A stretch of 64,000 nt of DNA from Salvelinus alpinus (lineage: Eukaryota > Chordata > Actinopteri > Salmoniformes > Salmonidae), in NCBI RefSeq assembly GCF_045679555.1, contig NC_092096.1, positions 29,024,364 through 29,088,363 of the forward strand. Reading direction: 5' to 3'. Positions 32,785 to 59,163 of the stretch are shown piece after piece; position 1 is the stretch's first letter; each line of letters opens with the position of its first letter. Both the position numbers and the translations under genes were made by a program. A model generated the notes under the pieces. The model made no database searches, had not been told where the DNA came from, and worked only from the letters and a program-made list of their open reading frames with translations.

Positions 32785-33062
32785 CAGATGCCGTATCTTA
32801 ATTTGATCATCCTGTTGTTGCAGGAATTTTCCTTAACAGCAGGACATGCAAACTTATAGTGTATTTGGGGTTTAAAAAGGCTTCTAAAGTTTGTGCTTTT
32901 CACTTTAAAATGTCCGACTTAACTTGCCCTAACGAAAAATGTATCAACCCTTACACAAAATGTCCATTAATTATAATCTACGTAATAATTCACATTCCCT
33001 GTTGCTGCAGGATTATTTTCCTGTTGTAACAAAATCTGGCTCAAATTAAAATCCTATGTCTC
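32785..33062 (-). mobile_element. MITE, second copy of the 11330 family
   Basis: Begins CAGATGCCGTATCTTAATTTGA and ends CTCAAATTAAAATCCTATGT, degenerate versions of the ends at 11330-11582. Interior motifs such as TGTTGCTGCAGGATTATT occur in reverse orientation relative to copy 1. Lies in the putative first intron of slc38a4. Confidence 0.75.
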
Positions 33063-35511
33063 TACTTGCGTGCATTTATCACATTGGTTTTATCAAACAG
33101 CAAATGCACACACAGACACATTGACAAACAGACTGTGACAACTTTAAATCACATTCAATCTATTGTTGTTATTGAATATAAAACATGTTTCAAACAATCA
33201 TATGCAAAAGTAGCAGTGGTTTTAACTACAGTGGGTAAAGCATACATTTCAGATGTGCATGATAGGAAAAGGTTCAAGGATTTTGCTGGGGCAGGGTCTA
33301 TGGCTATAGGTAGCTTAGTCATAGCATAACACAAGGTATATGCACAGGGAGCAGTGGAGTGCTTAGCTGCATGGGTGGAGGGGTGAAGTCTGGTTGAGCA
33401 GGTTCCTTCTTATTTGCTCGAGTGTAGCACACTGGGAAGGAGTACAGTTGGGACCATGATTGATTGTATTTGTATGCAATGCACACTTTTGATCAAAGAT
33501 ACAAATATCTACCAATACGAAGATATAGGCCTACCAGTCAATCTGTCTATCTAGAGGTAACGCAGCTGGTACAGGCACAGCAGGAACTAGAATGTGATCA
33601 AACCAGAACTGTGTAGAGTAGACAAGCTAGGCAAAACTAAGTATGTAGAAAAATGCTTCACAAACAGCTAACGATTGGCTTGGCTATACATTTCCATACA
33701 GGGGAGGTGACAGCAGTCACAACAAAAGAGGTGTGTGGTAAGATACAGGTTCAGTCTGTCTATGACTTCTCCATAGCATGGAGTTAAAGGGAAACATGGA
33801 ACCCCTTCACCTGTTTCAGTCCTGAAGGCCATGGATCTCTGTCCTGACTGGGTACAACATGGAGGAGCTACTGTGCATAGACTCACTTACGTAATGGCTT
33901 ATTGACTGTAAACGTGGCACGCTTTGACGATCATGTGAGAATTATGGATTTTATACTTGGCCTTTCAATGGCTGGGGCAAGAGTTTAGATAGCCAGAGTT
34001 TAAATAGAAAGAGTTTAAATAGCATGTGACTGAAATGTATTTTCTAGCACTAAAACTTCCTTTCGAAGAGTTTTTACAGTGCTTGTTTTTTGATGGGCAG
34101 CACTGAAATGTTAATTCATGGACTTGGATTGGTGGATGAGGTTATGTTCCATAGCTGTTTGTTTATGGCTTTGTCACAACATTGGACATCCATGTTTGTT
34201 ACTAGTGTTTTGATGTGTTTCACCGTTGTGTTTTTCCTGGGGTGTTGGTCGGTAGGATGGGAGGGAGCAGGGTGCGACTTTTGGGAACCTGGCTGGACAA
34301 GGGCCCTGGCTGCTTGTCTGTTTTTACCCATTCCTGTCAAAGAAGCCTTTGTATGGGAAGAACAGCACTGTGGGTAATTGGCTGTTAAAATCATTTAGCA
34401 GAACTCTGTGTGCGCTGCCCAGTGCCTCATCTTGTTGTTACGTAATAGCAGCAATCAAATGTTCAATAGAATGGAAATATGAACACATGCCTCCTGCTGG
34501 CCCACTACTTCAGTGCACTCGGTGCGTTCAATTGAATTGGGTTTACCGTGGACAGCAATACAGACAGTCCTTTGTAGCTTGCTCTCCCAGAGGTTAGGAA
34601 CATTTGGTCGGAAACTTGCCTGCCTCATTAGCCGACCTCTTTGACCTGAATTTAGGATTCAGGCGTGTTTTTGACATAATGTTGAGACTTGCTTTAACCC
34701 GCCTGAAGTGAATGTGGTTATAGTATCATAAAGGAAACTGCACAGCAGCAATAGAACATGGACGTGTGTCTGAAAGGGTTACTTAGAGGTTCTTTTAGGG
34801 AAAATAATGTGTGCTAATCTCTAAAAATAGATATGTAAAATTGAGGTCACAATTGATTTTACAGTCTGTCAAGCAAAAACAATACTACAATTACTTATCT
34901 ACGTCGACTACAAAATCCCTTTGAACTTGATACAGTTAGAGGCCATTTTGTTAACTCTCAGTGTATAGCAGAGTACAAAAGGTATCCAAAACCAGTCTGC
35001 ACGGAACGTCAAGATTCCAATGCGTGACAGGAACAGTGATATTGTTTATGAAAGACGCCATGGTTACAGCACACTGAAGTGCGTGAGCTACCAACATGTA
35101 TCGAAAGGAGAGATAAAATGGTGCTGCGGGTTCAGGGGAATGTGACACAGAAGGGTGTGTGTAGAATGACACCTTTTCTTCCCCTTGAAGTGTCCTTTGT
35201 CAAGGCCCTAGAGTTCTGGCCAGTCAGGTAAGACTCATTGAATGTATCTTCATAACATTAACAGTAACTAGCTCATTGTTGACAGATTACACAGTCAAAT
35301 TATTAGGGATCTTGTCACTTTATAGAGGACTAGTCAAAGTGTAATTACAAAGAAATGATGGCTAGTTGAGGCCCAGAACTTTTAGTTAACGTTTAGACAA
35401 CATTGAATGATTGGTTGTATGTTTGCTGGTTATAAGGGCTTCCCGCCACATCAGCAGCTCTCTGAATATTCTTAGAACGTTTACTATCTCTCCCTTTGCC
35501 GTTTTCTACAG

Positions 35512-35623
35512 GTATTTGCCCTATAGTGTAAGGCTGAGCTGAAGCACGCCAACCTACCGAGTACAACTGCTCTGCTTTGGACCGTGACCCCTTCCCCAGC
35601 CCCGCACCACTATAGCCGTAACC
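35512..35623 (+). other. slc38a4: slc38a4 5' UTR part of the first coding exon
   Basis: Follows the acceptor TTTTCTACAG at 35502-35511 and runs to the start codon. It has no in-frame ATG before 35624. Confidence 0.65.
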
Positions 35624-49452
<13,829 letters not shown>

Positions 49453-52400
49453 GAGGACCCCCCTTACCTCCACCCCCTCTCACCTCAAACCCCCTCCCCT
49501 GACTGTGCCTTGGGGGTAAGGTCACCGGGCCCACGGGGTGCCCCCACACATCACCTACAGACTGAGTACTTCAGCGTACTGTAAAGGGGCGGTTCGCTTT
49601 TCTCAACCCCACCCCTTTCCATAAAGTATTACTGGAGGGGACTACGTTCTACGACTGAAACAGACTCTTAAGTTCGTTATTCTTTTTCTTTCTTGTTGTT
49701 GTTGGATGGTTTAGTTCTAAAGAATCCTCGACAACAGGGACTCGCCGAAAGGACACAAAGTAATCAAGGAGGACGGTCAGAAACGGGAGAAAAGACGTCA
49801 GACGCTGCGGCTGTTGCTGCGCGCCCTGCCGTAGTTGTCTAGATAGCCCATCAACCCTACTCTGTGATATTACCTGAGCAGAGGAAAAAATATGAGCAGG
49901 GACCTCAACCATTAAACGGTCAAGAGAACCCAAAGAGAACGAGAACTGATCTGAGAGCTGCCACTATTGGAGCTGGTTGTGACTGCAGGCGTGGCTTCAG
50001 GGCCATGGGCTCTGCACACTTGAAGATTAGAGAGAGAGAGAGGTGAGACAAGGGTTCAAAAACAAAGAGCACTTTTAGCATATGTTTCAAGTTTTAATGT
50101 ATTTTTAACACATCCAGACACACACAAGAAACACACACACATACAGCACGCCATCTACACTAATTGGAGCTATTTGGTTACTGTCAAAATCTATTTTTGT
50201 ACACCTAGGGGGAGTAAGAAAAGTCGATGTAACCGTACATATGACCGCTGTAGAATCTTTTTCCGAGCTAGAGCCTGGAAAAAGTTGTTCTGAGTGATAT
50301 TTGTAAACTAGGTTTGGTAAAGTAGTTTCTATTTTATTTTATACTCTTACAATCAATCACATCACCAAAGTTTGTGCGCACACATATTTCTCAGTGGCCA
50401 GTGTGTTGCTCTCAAAACATCCCTTGACAGCAATCATCAGATCAGACGTTAGCAATCATACACATTGACAGACACATACACCAAGTCAACATTTTCAGCC
50501 ATGTCCATTCTCCCAATCAACACTTAACGTGATGATCAACACACACTGTCAGCCATTTTGAAACCGCCCAGTAGACTGAGCTTCAAACAAGAGACTACAT
50601 CCATTCTGTGTTATTGTCGCAGAGATTTGAATGTTGCCAAGTTTCGAATGTACCGGTACTTGGCCAATGTTCTACTGATCTACTGAATGACAGTTTACGT
50701 GTTTCTTTCTTTGCCTTCTTGTTCACTCTTGTCCAATATGTCACGCTACAGACCCCTTGGGTCAATTGCAGCGAACATTACCAGGAGATGAGCTCACGTT
50801 GTTGGCTTGAGATCATTTTCAACTTGTAACTCCATCTCTTCCTCAACTTCATGTGAAGTGAACTGTGCTATGAAATACAACTAGTGAACGCTAGTTTCAG
50901 TGAAGAGGAACAACAGAACTCTATGAGAGTTAAAGAGAGTCTACTGGCAGTATACCATACAGGTTATTTAGCTATTTGACTTGGCACAGCGGTCCTATAA
51001 CCCATGATAATGTTTTTCTTCTATCCCAGTGTGTAAAACGATATCTTGTGACAAAATTCAATTGTGGAAAAAAATATTGTGGGTAAAATAAGCAATGGAT
51101 TGGACCTCCAGACTGTGCTGTTTCTGAGACACAAGATAAGTTGTTTTATCTGTGTTTGCAGTTCACACCTTAAAGGGGAAATCTGCAGTTGCTACATTTT
51201 TGGACTTATAAATGAATGATTTGTACCCATTGATTCTTGAAAAATATAAATTGTGAATGCCTCAAGAGCTTAGTTTAACCGTCATACCCCATCAGAACCC
51301 AAAATATATGATTGGTTTACTCCAATGTTTGTAAACAACATAAATGTAAAACCATCATTTTGATATCATGGATGGTCAGTCCTTGCATCCGTATATTTCA
51401 TCCTTCAGTTTTTTCCAGATTAGACGGGGACTACACTTTGTTATTGCTTCAACTGCTGATTGCCCCTTTAAGTTCAATATGGGTCATAATGTCAAATGTG
51501 GAGAAGATTAGAGAAATGAAATTCATCCACTGTTACTTAGCAGGCTTGTCATTTGGTGATGTTTTTACCAGCGATTTGTTTATGGCAGATAACTCTACTA
51601 TCAGCAGCAAACATACACAGTATGTGTTTATTACTGTAATTGTGACTCTTGTTACTGTAATTTACATAATTTCAACGGACCATAATTTCTTAAAATGCCC
51701 TAATTAATTAATTAACACCATGATAAATTAATTTCAAAATATTGTGCCGTTCTGAAAAAACATTTGTCAGTAGGTGGCTACATTAGCAGTTTGCATTCAA
51801 AGCATAGAATACCTGTTTTGTAAGGTATTAAAGCAGATACGTGTTCCGAATGGATCCAGCCAGAATGGACAACATTTACAGATCCTTTGTGGATCTACAT
51901 ATGCATGAAACAAATTGATATTTCAAATGAAATGGTATAGTATGTGCATGTTTTGGATTACAAACATAGTCTTTTCTGACAACTTGTATATGCTTTGTAA
52001 ATAATCTTATTATATGGTACTCACTGAATTATGTGAGTGGGGGGTTGTAAGGATTTTTACCAGAAGTCTTTTACAATGTTATTTTAGTATTCAATGTTTT
52101 TGATTTTGCTCTATGATGATATTTCTTTTTTTTAATGGAAGCTTGTACATTTGTAGAAAATCTCTATCCCCTTTCATTTCTTTATAGTTACATATCTGGA
52201 GTACCTGACCTTGAATTAATGAATGGTTTGTCCGTAATGTTGTCTGATGCCTCAGTCCTACAGTGGCTGCAGGGTCCAAGTAGAATCTCAGTGTTGATGT
52301 CTTGCGAGACTTAGGTAGATATTGCCTATGTTGAGCTGAAGTATTTGATTCATGCCATGCGGGTGGGTGCGCTGTCAAAAGATCAATGACGTTCAGATCA

Positions 52401-53075
52401 CATGCTTTTAGTAAGAACCACCCAACAGTCACATTTTAGATGCAGACCGTATCGATAGGGGCTGCTGGGTCTTTGCTGAAATTCCTCCTGAGCCTCAGTT
52501 ACTGTATGTGAAGATATATTTCATGAAGTATATTGACAAAAACCTTACTATTGTGTGAGAATGCAGAAACCAACCTTTGCCTTAATAATTGCAAACTTCA
52601 GTTCATCTAGGGAGCAAACCTTAGGGTCAGGCACGGCACCAGATGTAAGACCTTGGTCATACAGTGATTTTGTCATTCGTTTTTTAACATTCAAAGGGGG
52701 CATGTTTTTTTCCCCCAATGAAGGACTAGAGCGGAGAGCACAAATGTTGGCGTCTCAGACACTCAAGAAGGGGGTCGGTTCGGGGCTCTTTCAGCGCTAT
52801 GCCCTCTATCACTCAGGTACAACTTTAGACTGTCGTAGCATGACATGTAATGTGTTACCCCAAAAGCATCTGCCTTATCTGTAACCTGGCCCGAAAGAAG
52901 CACTGGGTCAGCACCAGTGTCCTGCCGTTCAGTGTCTGCTTCCTGTGGATCAACTAACATTCAAATTGTATATTTGCCTGAACAAAGGGGATTTTTGTAT
53001 CAGTGAAGCTGTTTCAATATCATGTAACATGAACAATAAAAATGTGAAATAAACTTGGCTGCATCTCTCTGCTGT
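49453..53075 (+). other. slc38a4: slc38a4 3' UTR (proposed extent)
   Basis: From the TAA at 49450-49452 to just beyond paired AATAAA signals. Includes a GAGAGAGAG patch near 50030, CA-rich sequence near 50110 and several AT-rich stretches. Internal frames are short and have no domain. A shorter isoform cannot be excluded. Confidence 0.5.
53035..53053 (+). terminator. Paired polyadenylation signals
   Basis: AATAAA at 53035-53040 and again at 53048-53053, the first clear signals after the slc38a4 stop on the plus strand that I noticed. Confidence 0.5.
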
Positions 53076-53382
53076 TGAAATGAGGGAAGAACAAGGACTT
53101 GTGCCTAGAGTCCGCCAGATCAGAGGCAGTAGGGATGACCAGGGATGTTTTCTTGATACGTGTGCGAATTGGACCATTTTCTGTCCTGCTAATCATTCAA
53201 AATGTAACGAGTTCTTTTGGATTTCAGGGAAAATGTATGGAGTAAAAAGTACATAATTTTCTTTAGGAATGTATAAATAGTAAAGTACAGATACCCCAAA
53301 AAACTACTTAAGTAGTGCTTCAAAAGTATTTTACCATAAGTACTTTACACCACTGAATAAGGGACCTCAGGTGTTTGTAGTA

Positions 53383-53475
53383 TATTGCCAATATACCACA
53401 GCTAAGGGCTGTATCCAGGCACTCCGTGTTGCGTCGTGTGTGAGAACAGCCCTTAGCTGTGGTATATTGGCCATA
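53383..53475. mobile_element. Hairpin MITE
   Basis: Arms 53383-53412 and 53446-53475 are 30-bp inverted repeats with one mismatch (core ACAGCCCTTAGCTGTGGTAT). The sequence after it, CACATCCCCTCGGGCCTTAT, also occurs at the partial copy near 8650, so the repeat extends to about 53510. Confidence 0.85.
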
Positions 53476-53515
53476 TACCACATCCCCTCGGGCCTTATTG
53501 CTTAAGTAGTACCCT

Positions 53516-55274
53516 GAATAAACTAACAGTGCAAAATTCTCTTTTGCACTGATTATTATAGTTACTGAAAACACAACTTGACTTTTTAGTAATGTGTCTT
53601 ATAAATGCCTTGACCAGTTTTAGTATAATAATTTAAGTACCATACCGTAACTCTATGTAAGTATGTGAAATATTATTGTTATTTTTTCAACATTGACAAC
53701 GAGGTCTAATTAATTTACATTTTATTGAACCTCAACTTATAACATTTTAATTTCATTCCTTCTCTTCTACAGCTGTAGTGTTGATGTTATTTCATCATTA
53801 TCTCTCAAGCTCCGTGACAAATATGCAATATGTCTAATGGGCGTGTGTACGTGCTTGTGTGTGCGTGTGTGTGCACTTGTTTGGGGTTATATCTGCTCAC
53901 CAAATCCCCTCTCTCCCTGCCCACGGCAGGTGTTACGTAAGGTGGCGACGACGCCTGTGACCGACTTGATTTGGGAGCAATTTTGCTGGCATAATGACAC
54001 AGTGCAGTCTGGCCTGTCCAGAAATATACCTCTATCCTGTCTATTTAACATCCAGCTCTGACATCTAGCACCCACTTGTCATGTTCCAGGACTGGTCACA
54101 CGCTGGTGGGAGCTAGGTGTTGTCCTCTACCCTCCACCTTACCAAAAACATCTAAGATCATGAATCAGCCTTCAAATGATGTGGAGCAGGTTGTGAGTTT
54201 CATTTGAATTTAGACACTATTCCAACTGTACTGGCTGTACAGTAGCTCAAATGCATTCAGTTCATGGTTAATTATGAATGCTATAAATGTTATTTTATTT
54301 ATGCTATGAAATTTGGGGAAATACCATAAGTAAATTCCAAGAAATTGGGCTATGAAGCTTGTATTGAAATTGGGCTACTACTTTCTTGTATTATTAAATT
54401 TGTTGGGTGTGTGTCTGTGTGTCTCAGTGTGAGCACCAGCTCATAGCCTCACTCAGGATGCAGGTCACACTCCTCTGCATGGTTCCCTGTGGATCTGGTT
54501 ACATAACGCCTCTGCCTCTGGATCATCCCCTACCTCTACCACCCCCCTCTCTCTTTCTCCCTCTATCTCTTTATCCTCACCCTGTTCCACCAAGGACACA
54601 TACTCACCTCATTTCCAGTGATGCGCTGACCTTCTTTCTCTGTGTCCTTCTATGACACTGTGATACAGTAATTCATCCAATGAGACGTCTCAGAGATTTC
54701 ATTTCAAAACAAAAAGGTCTAGGCCAATGCCATTTCTGTTGATATACGGCTCTGGTCTAGAGAATTCCATATTCAGTAAATATGCTGTACCACAATAGTG
54801 TGTTTGTTGAAGAGGTAAGTACAGAATCCTTTGTAGTAAGGCTTGTGTAGCACTGTCATAGCAGTGACATAATATGCATTGTATGCAGTCATTAACTCTT
54901 ATGACAGATGACTTAAAGTGATTCTCCAGAACTTTTGTATAATTTCAGACAGTAGTTTTTAAAGGGGTGCTCATGAGCCAAAACGGGTCTCCTTTTTTTG
55001 TATACTACGTCATCCAGTTATGTATAATATGTTACGTCCTGCAAATTCACATAATGTTACATTCGTACAATATGTTATGAATTTGTTGTGCTTAAGATGC
55101 CTGACTGCATCTTTAACACTATGGCAGATGTCAGCTAACTGACTATCTGTAAGTTTACCAACTAGTTTAGCAAAATAACGGTTTGTGTCACAACTGAGTC
55201 TAGTTAGTTGCCATGAGCTGACATCAGCTGTCATGACTGCTTAGGGCATCTTATGTCATAGTTTTTCTATTTAT
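53516..55274. other. Intergenic, nothing recognised
   Basis: AT-rich, with a TG-rich patch near 53845. No supported gene. Confidence 0.4.
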
Positions 55275-55375
55275 TGTATTTTTTTTATTTAACCTTTATT
55301 TAACTAGGCAAGTCAGTTAATGACAAATTCTTATTTACAATGACGGCCTACCAAAGGCAGGCCTTGCCAAGAAGT
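55275..55375 (-). repeat. SINE tail fragment (minus strand)
   Basis: ATTTAACCTTTATTTAACTAGG and AAATTCTTATTTACAATGACGG are the reverse complement of the 3' end of the SINE at 63612-63795. Confidence 0.65.
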
Positions 55376-55709
55376 GATGAGGTGAAGTGTTGCCGTTGAG
55401 GATAAATGCCTCTATGCCTGCTGATTCCATTTCCCATTAAACAACAGCACATACATCAATATCTCCTGGCAAAGAATTAATAGGAATTGATTGTAGCCGG
55501 CAAACTGACATATTCCCCGGAAACGGAGCCATGGTGTTTTGGAATTCAAATGCTGTATACAGCTAAGACACATGTTGATGCAGATGCTATTTGAGGTTGT
55601 GTACATGTGAGTCACATATAGTGAGGCTCCAAAAGTGTTGGGACAGTGACACATTTGTTGTTGTTATGGCTCTGTAGTCCAGCACTTTGGATTTGAAATG
55701 ATACAATGA

Positions 55710-56254
55710 TGATTGTGGACTACAGGAAAAGGAGGACCGAGCACGCCCTCATTCTCATCAATGGGGCTGTAGTGGAGCAGGTTGAGAGCTTCAAGTTCCT
55801 TGGTGTCCACATCACCAACAAACTAACATGGTCCAAGCACACCAAGACAGTCATGAAGAGGGCATGACAAAACCTATTCCCCCTCAGGAGACTGAAAAGA
55901 TTTGGCATGGGTCCTCAGATCCTCAAAAGGTTCTACAGCAGCACCATCGAGAGCATCCTGACCGTTTGCATCACTGCCTGGTATGGCAACTGCTTGGCCT
56001 CCGACCGCAAGGCACTACAGAGGGTAGTGCGTACAACCCAGTACATAACTGGGGCCAAGGTTCCTGCCATCCAGGACCTCTATACCAGGCGGTGTCAGAG
56101 AAAGGCCCTAAAAACGGTCAAAGACTCCAGCCACCCTAGTCATAGACTGTTCTCTCTGCTACAGCACTGCAAGCTGTACTGGAGTGCCAAGTCTAGGTCC
56201 AAGAGGCTTCTAAACAGCTTCTACCCACTAGCCATAAGACTCCTGAACATCTAA
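55710..56254 (+). pseudogene. LINE ORF2 C-terminal fragment
   Basis: Frame begins MIVDYRKRRTEHALI and carries FLGVHITNKLTWSKHT, then a stop in GRA*QNLF near 55866. It continues in the same family pattern (RRLKRFGMGPQILKRFYSS, ITAWYGNC) to the stop at 56252-56254. This is the region after the RT palm; catalytic motifs are not present. Confidence 0.8.
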
Positions 56255-56515
56255 TCAAACGGCTACCCAGACTATTTGCATTGCAAATTACCTCTATTTG
56301 CATTTACATATTACCTCAATTACCTCGACTAACCTCGACTCTGTACCGGTTCCCCCCGTTATTTTACTGCTGCTCTTTATTTATTTATTTATTTGTTTTA
56401 GGTATTTTTTCTTAAAACTGCATTGTTGGTTAAGGGCTTGTAAGTAAGCATTTTACTGTAAGGTCTACATCTGTTGTATTTGGCGCATGTGACAAATAAC
56501 ATTTGATTTGATCTA
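55710..56515 (+). mobile_element. RSg-1-like LINE, 5'-truncated
   Basis: Holds the last 180 or so codons of a LINE reverse-transcriptase protein and a 3' UTR ending ACAAATAACATTTGATTTGA. It shares its 3' end with 28525-28845. Starts abruptly in the coding part, as expected of incomplete target-primed reverse transcription. Confidence 0.85.
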
Positions 56516-56690
56516 CTTTGCAGACTGTCAGCTTTAATTTGAGGGTATTTTCATCCATATTGGGTGAACCCGTTTAGAAACTACAGCACTTTTTGTACCA
56601 TATTCCCCCCATTTTAGGGGACCAAAAGTATTGGGATAAATGCAGTTATGTGTATATTAAAGTAGTCAAAAGTTTCGTATTTGGTCCCAT

Positions 56691-57740
56691 ATTCCTAGCA
56701 CTCAATTTTGACTTTACCAACTTGTTGGATATCATACCCTCAAGACAGGCTAACCTCTCCACATTACAATAACAGGGAAGGTTGGCATTTTGGGGGGTAT
56801 GATATTTGTAACGTTCTCATTCATCATTACACACGATTCATTCAATACCTTTGGAGCTCAGTGTAGTTGCGTTGTCTTTTCACCATAGACAATATGACAT
56901 TAAAACTAGTCATCTCAAACAGTACAGTGCCCATTACAGGACTGGCCTTTTACTTCATATACCAGGTAATTTAGACAGTCTCCCCTGTAGTTATATTGCA
57001 TGGCTGTTATGGTCCCATACAATCCATGTAACTACAAGGTTCCATAATTACTTAGCGTGTGTGTATGTAGACTTAATTGGGCCCCGCCCAGCTACTGACC
57101 ACACCCATATTCACTTAAATAGTAGTCTTGTTTATTGTTCATCAAAGTTCTTGTGGACTAATTATTTGGATTACTTCATACATTCTCCACTGACTTTGTT
57201 GGGTAAAACATTTTGACATTCAACGCTGCTGGATTGAATTGTGCCTATTTTGGGGGATTTCTTCTTTCTAGACATTGGATTTTGGGTGTCGTCCTCATCC
57301 ACATATCATTATCCCTGCAACGTTGAAGATCTTTGGCTGTTACCAAGGCTCTGTTTATTTAATAGCTACTGCGTATACAGGCAACTCTATACGTTGTGCG
57401 CACTCTTAATAACTGAACCTGGATCAGTTTGTTATGTTACACAGTGGTGTGACTGCCATGACTAGGTAAATAAAGGCTTGGCTACCCTGTCCGTTTGTCT
57501 TCACATCCTCCACATCTTCCGCCTCTCTTTAACCCCTCCCCTTCTCTATTTAACCCCTCCCTTCCTCACTGTAACCCCTCCCCTACTCTATTTAATCCCT
57601 CCTTCTCTCTTTAACCCCTCCCTTTGTCTTTTTAACCCCTCTCTTTAACTCCTCCTCTCTCTCTTTCTTCCACTCCCACTTTCACCCACTCTGCTCTCCA
57701 CTACTCTCTCACGCCCTTCATTAATCACTTTATGTGTTAC
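56691..57740. other. Intergenic, nothing recognised
   Basis: A 121-codon frame at 56851-57216 and a 74-codon frame at 57241-57465 have no recognised domain. 57520-57660 is rich in CCCCTCC and TTTAACCCC. Confidence 0.4.
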
Positions 57741-58095
57741 AGTTGCAGTCAAATATATTGGCACCCTTGCACTTTACACTGATGTGCAATGGAGCAGAAT
57801 GTTACGTTTTGTCTTTTAGAAAGTGGTTAAATGGCTATTTTTACCCTGCAGGCATCTGAAATGTACCACTGGTGAGATAAGTTACACATAGATGAGAATC
57901 ATTTACATCCAACCAAATTCATTCAAATTTTTTATAGTTTAGTCCAGGCCAATTTATGACTCCTTTTTTTTCTTCTTGGCCCTGTGCAGTTGCATATCAA
58001 ACAAATACATACAGTATGCGAAATACATAAAAATCAACTTGTTTTAAAAGAAATAGTGAATTGTGCAAGGGTGCAAGGGTGCCCATTTATTTAAC
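57741..58095. mobile_element. MITE with GGCACCCTTGCA ends
   Basis: ATATTGGCACCCTTGCAC near the left end pairs with GTGCAAGGGTGCCCAT at the right, where the GTGCAAGGGTGC unit is doubled. Interior non-coding. Confidence 0.65.
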
Positions 58096-58489
58096 CACAG
58101 CTATTTTTCTTATACCTCATCCCTCCATATCCATCTCATCCAATTTGTCTATCCTCTTTTCCAATGTCCCTCTCCATCCCCCTCTTCCTCCTCTTCACTT
58201 TAACTTTAGACATTCTTACCCTATGCGCCTATTTATTTTCTTTACCCCTAAAGTTTCTCTCCCTCTCTCTACCTTCATTTCTGCTCACTCCTTCCCCTCC
58301 CTCCCTCAGATCATTATTTTATGAGGATTAACTGTCCTGCACGGTGGGGAGAATTCCAGGAAAACTGTCACCTTTAATAATCCAGTGTCCATGTTTGAGA
58401 TGACCTCGGTCAGATCGCTTAGTCCTGCCACCCTCGTGTGGCCTGCATTAGGAACATACCGTATGTAAGGGAAACGTCTGGGTCGTATT
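58096..58489. other. Intergenic, pyrimidine-rich
   Basis: CCTCTCC/TTCCTCC-rich sequence near 58160-58310 gives an 87-codon frame without domain content. Confidence 0.4.
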
Positions 58490-58625
58490 CACTAGGCGGC
58501 AAGTGGAAGAAAACGGACTGAAACAGGGAGGCACTAACCTAAACTTGTCCAATAAAAAACTTTAGTTTTCATTGCAAACCGTGTTCCGTTGCGATGCGTT
58601 TTGCTACGGTTTGCACTAATGACCC
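58490..58625. mobile_element. Short MITE, GGGTCRTATTCACTA type
   Basis: GGGTCGTATTCACTAGG at the left and CACTAATGACCC at the right, with AAACGGACTGAAACAGGGAG inside, is a common salmonid MITE. One end is decayed. Confidence 0.55.
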
Positions 58626-58752
58626 TGATGTACATAATCACAGACTAACTGGAGCAGTTCAGTTTCTCCCACTTCTGTTGACGTTTACACAAAGGTTGAA
58701 CGTCGGATGTAGGGTTGTGTGACAGCGATTATTTGTTTGAGTTTGGACAACT

Positions 58753-59158
58753 TGTCACGTTCTGACCATAGTTCTTGTGTGTTGTGCTTGTTTTAGTGTT
58801 GGTCAGGACGTGAGCTGGGTGGGCATTCTATGTTGTGTGTCTAGTTTGTCTGTTTCTATGTTTGGCCTAATATGGTTCTCAATCAGAGGCAGATGTTTTG
58901 TGTTGTCTCTGATTGGGAATCATATATAGGTTGCTTGTTTTGTGTTGGGATTTTGTGGGTGGTTGTTTCCTGTCTCTGTGTTTTCTCTGCACCAGATAGG
59001 GCTGTTTCGGTTTGCCACGTTTTTGTTATTTTGTAAGTGTTGTAAGTTTTCACATTTTCGTTTGTAATTAAACATGTTGAACACGAGCTACGCTGCGTCT
59101 TGGTCCGATCCCTGTTACACCCTCTCTTCTCGTGAAGAGAGGGAAGGCTGCCGTTACA
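58753..59158 (+). repeat. Solo LTR related to the proline-rich LTR element
   Basis: 406 bp, TGTCACG...GTTACA, flanked by perfect CAACT duplications (58748-58752 and 59159-59163). It shares long stretches with the LTRs at 1292 and 3815 (e.g. GGTCAGGACGTGAGCTGGGT) and the same two inverted-repeat positions, but has many substitutions and extra sequence near its end (CCCTCTCTTCTCGTGAAGAG). Formed by LTR-LTR recombination. Confidence 0.9.
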
Positions 59159-59163
59159 CAACT

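Larger units (their letters stand above)
55615..56690 (+). repeat. Older interspersed repeat split by a LINE
   Basis: The parts 55615-55709 (GGCTCCAAAAGTGTTGGGAC) and 56516-56690 (GACTGTCAGCTTTAATTTGA, then CCAAAAGTATTGGGATAAAT) belong to one repeat I recognise as continuous in other fish loci. The LINE at 55710-56515 interrupts it. Confidence 0.6.

Noticed and set aside
35191..35227. Short non-coding exon of slc38a4
   Set aside because: Acceptor and donor are acceptable but the exon would be only 37 bases and nothing else supports it; kept only as an alternative.
49453..53075. Small frames in the proposed 3' UTR, e.g. 51312-51707
   Set aside because: No domain, no splice context and AT-rich codon use; they lie downstream of the slc38a4 stop in the same transcription direction.
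55907..56254. Independent host gene of 115 residues
   Set aside because: It is the C-terminal end of a LINE reverse-transcriptase protein.
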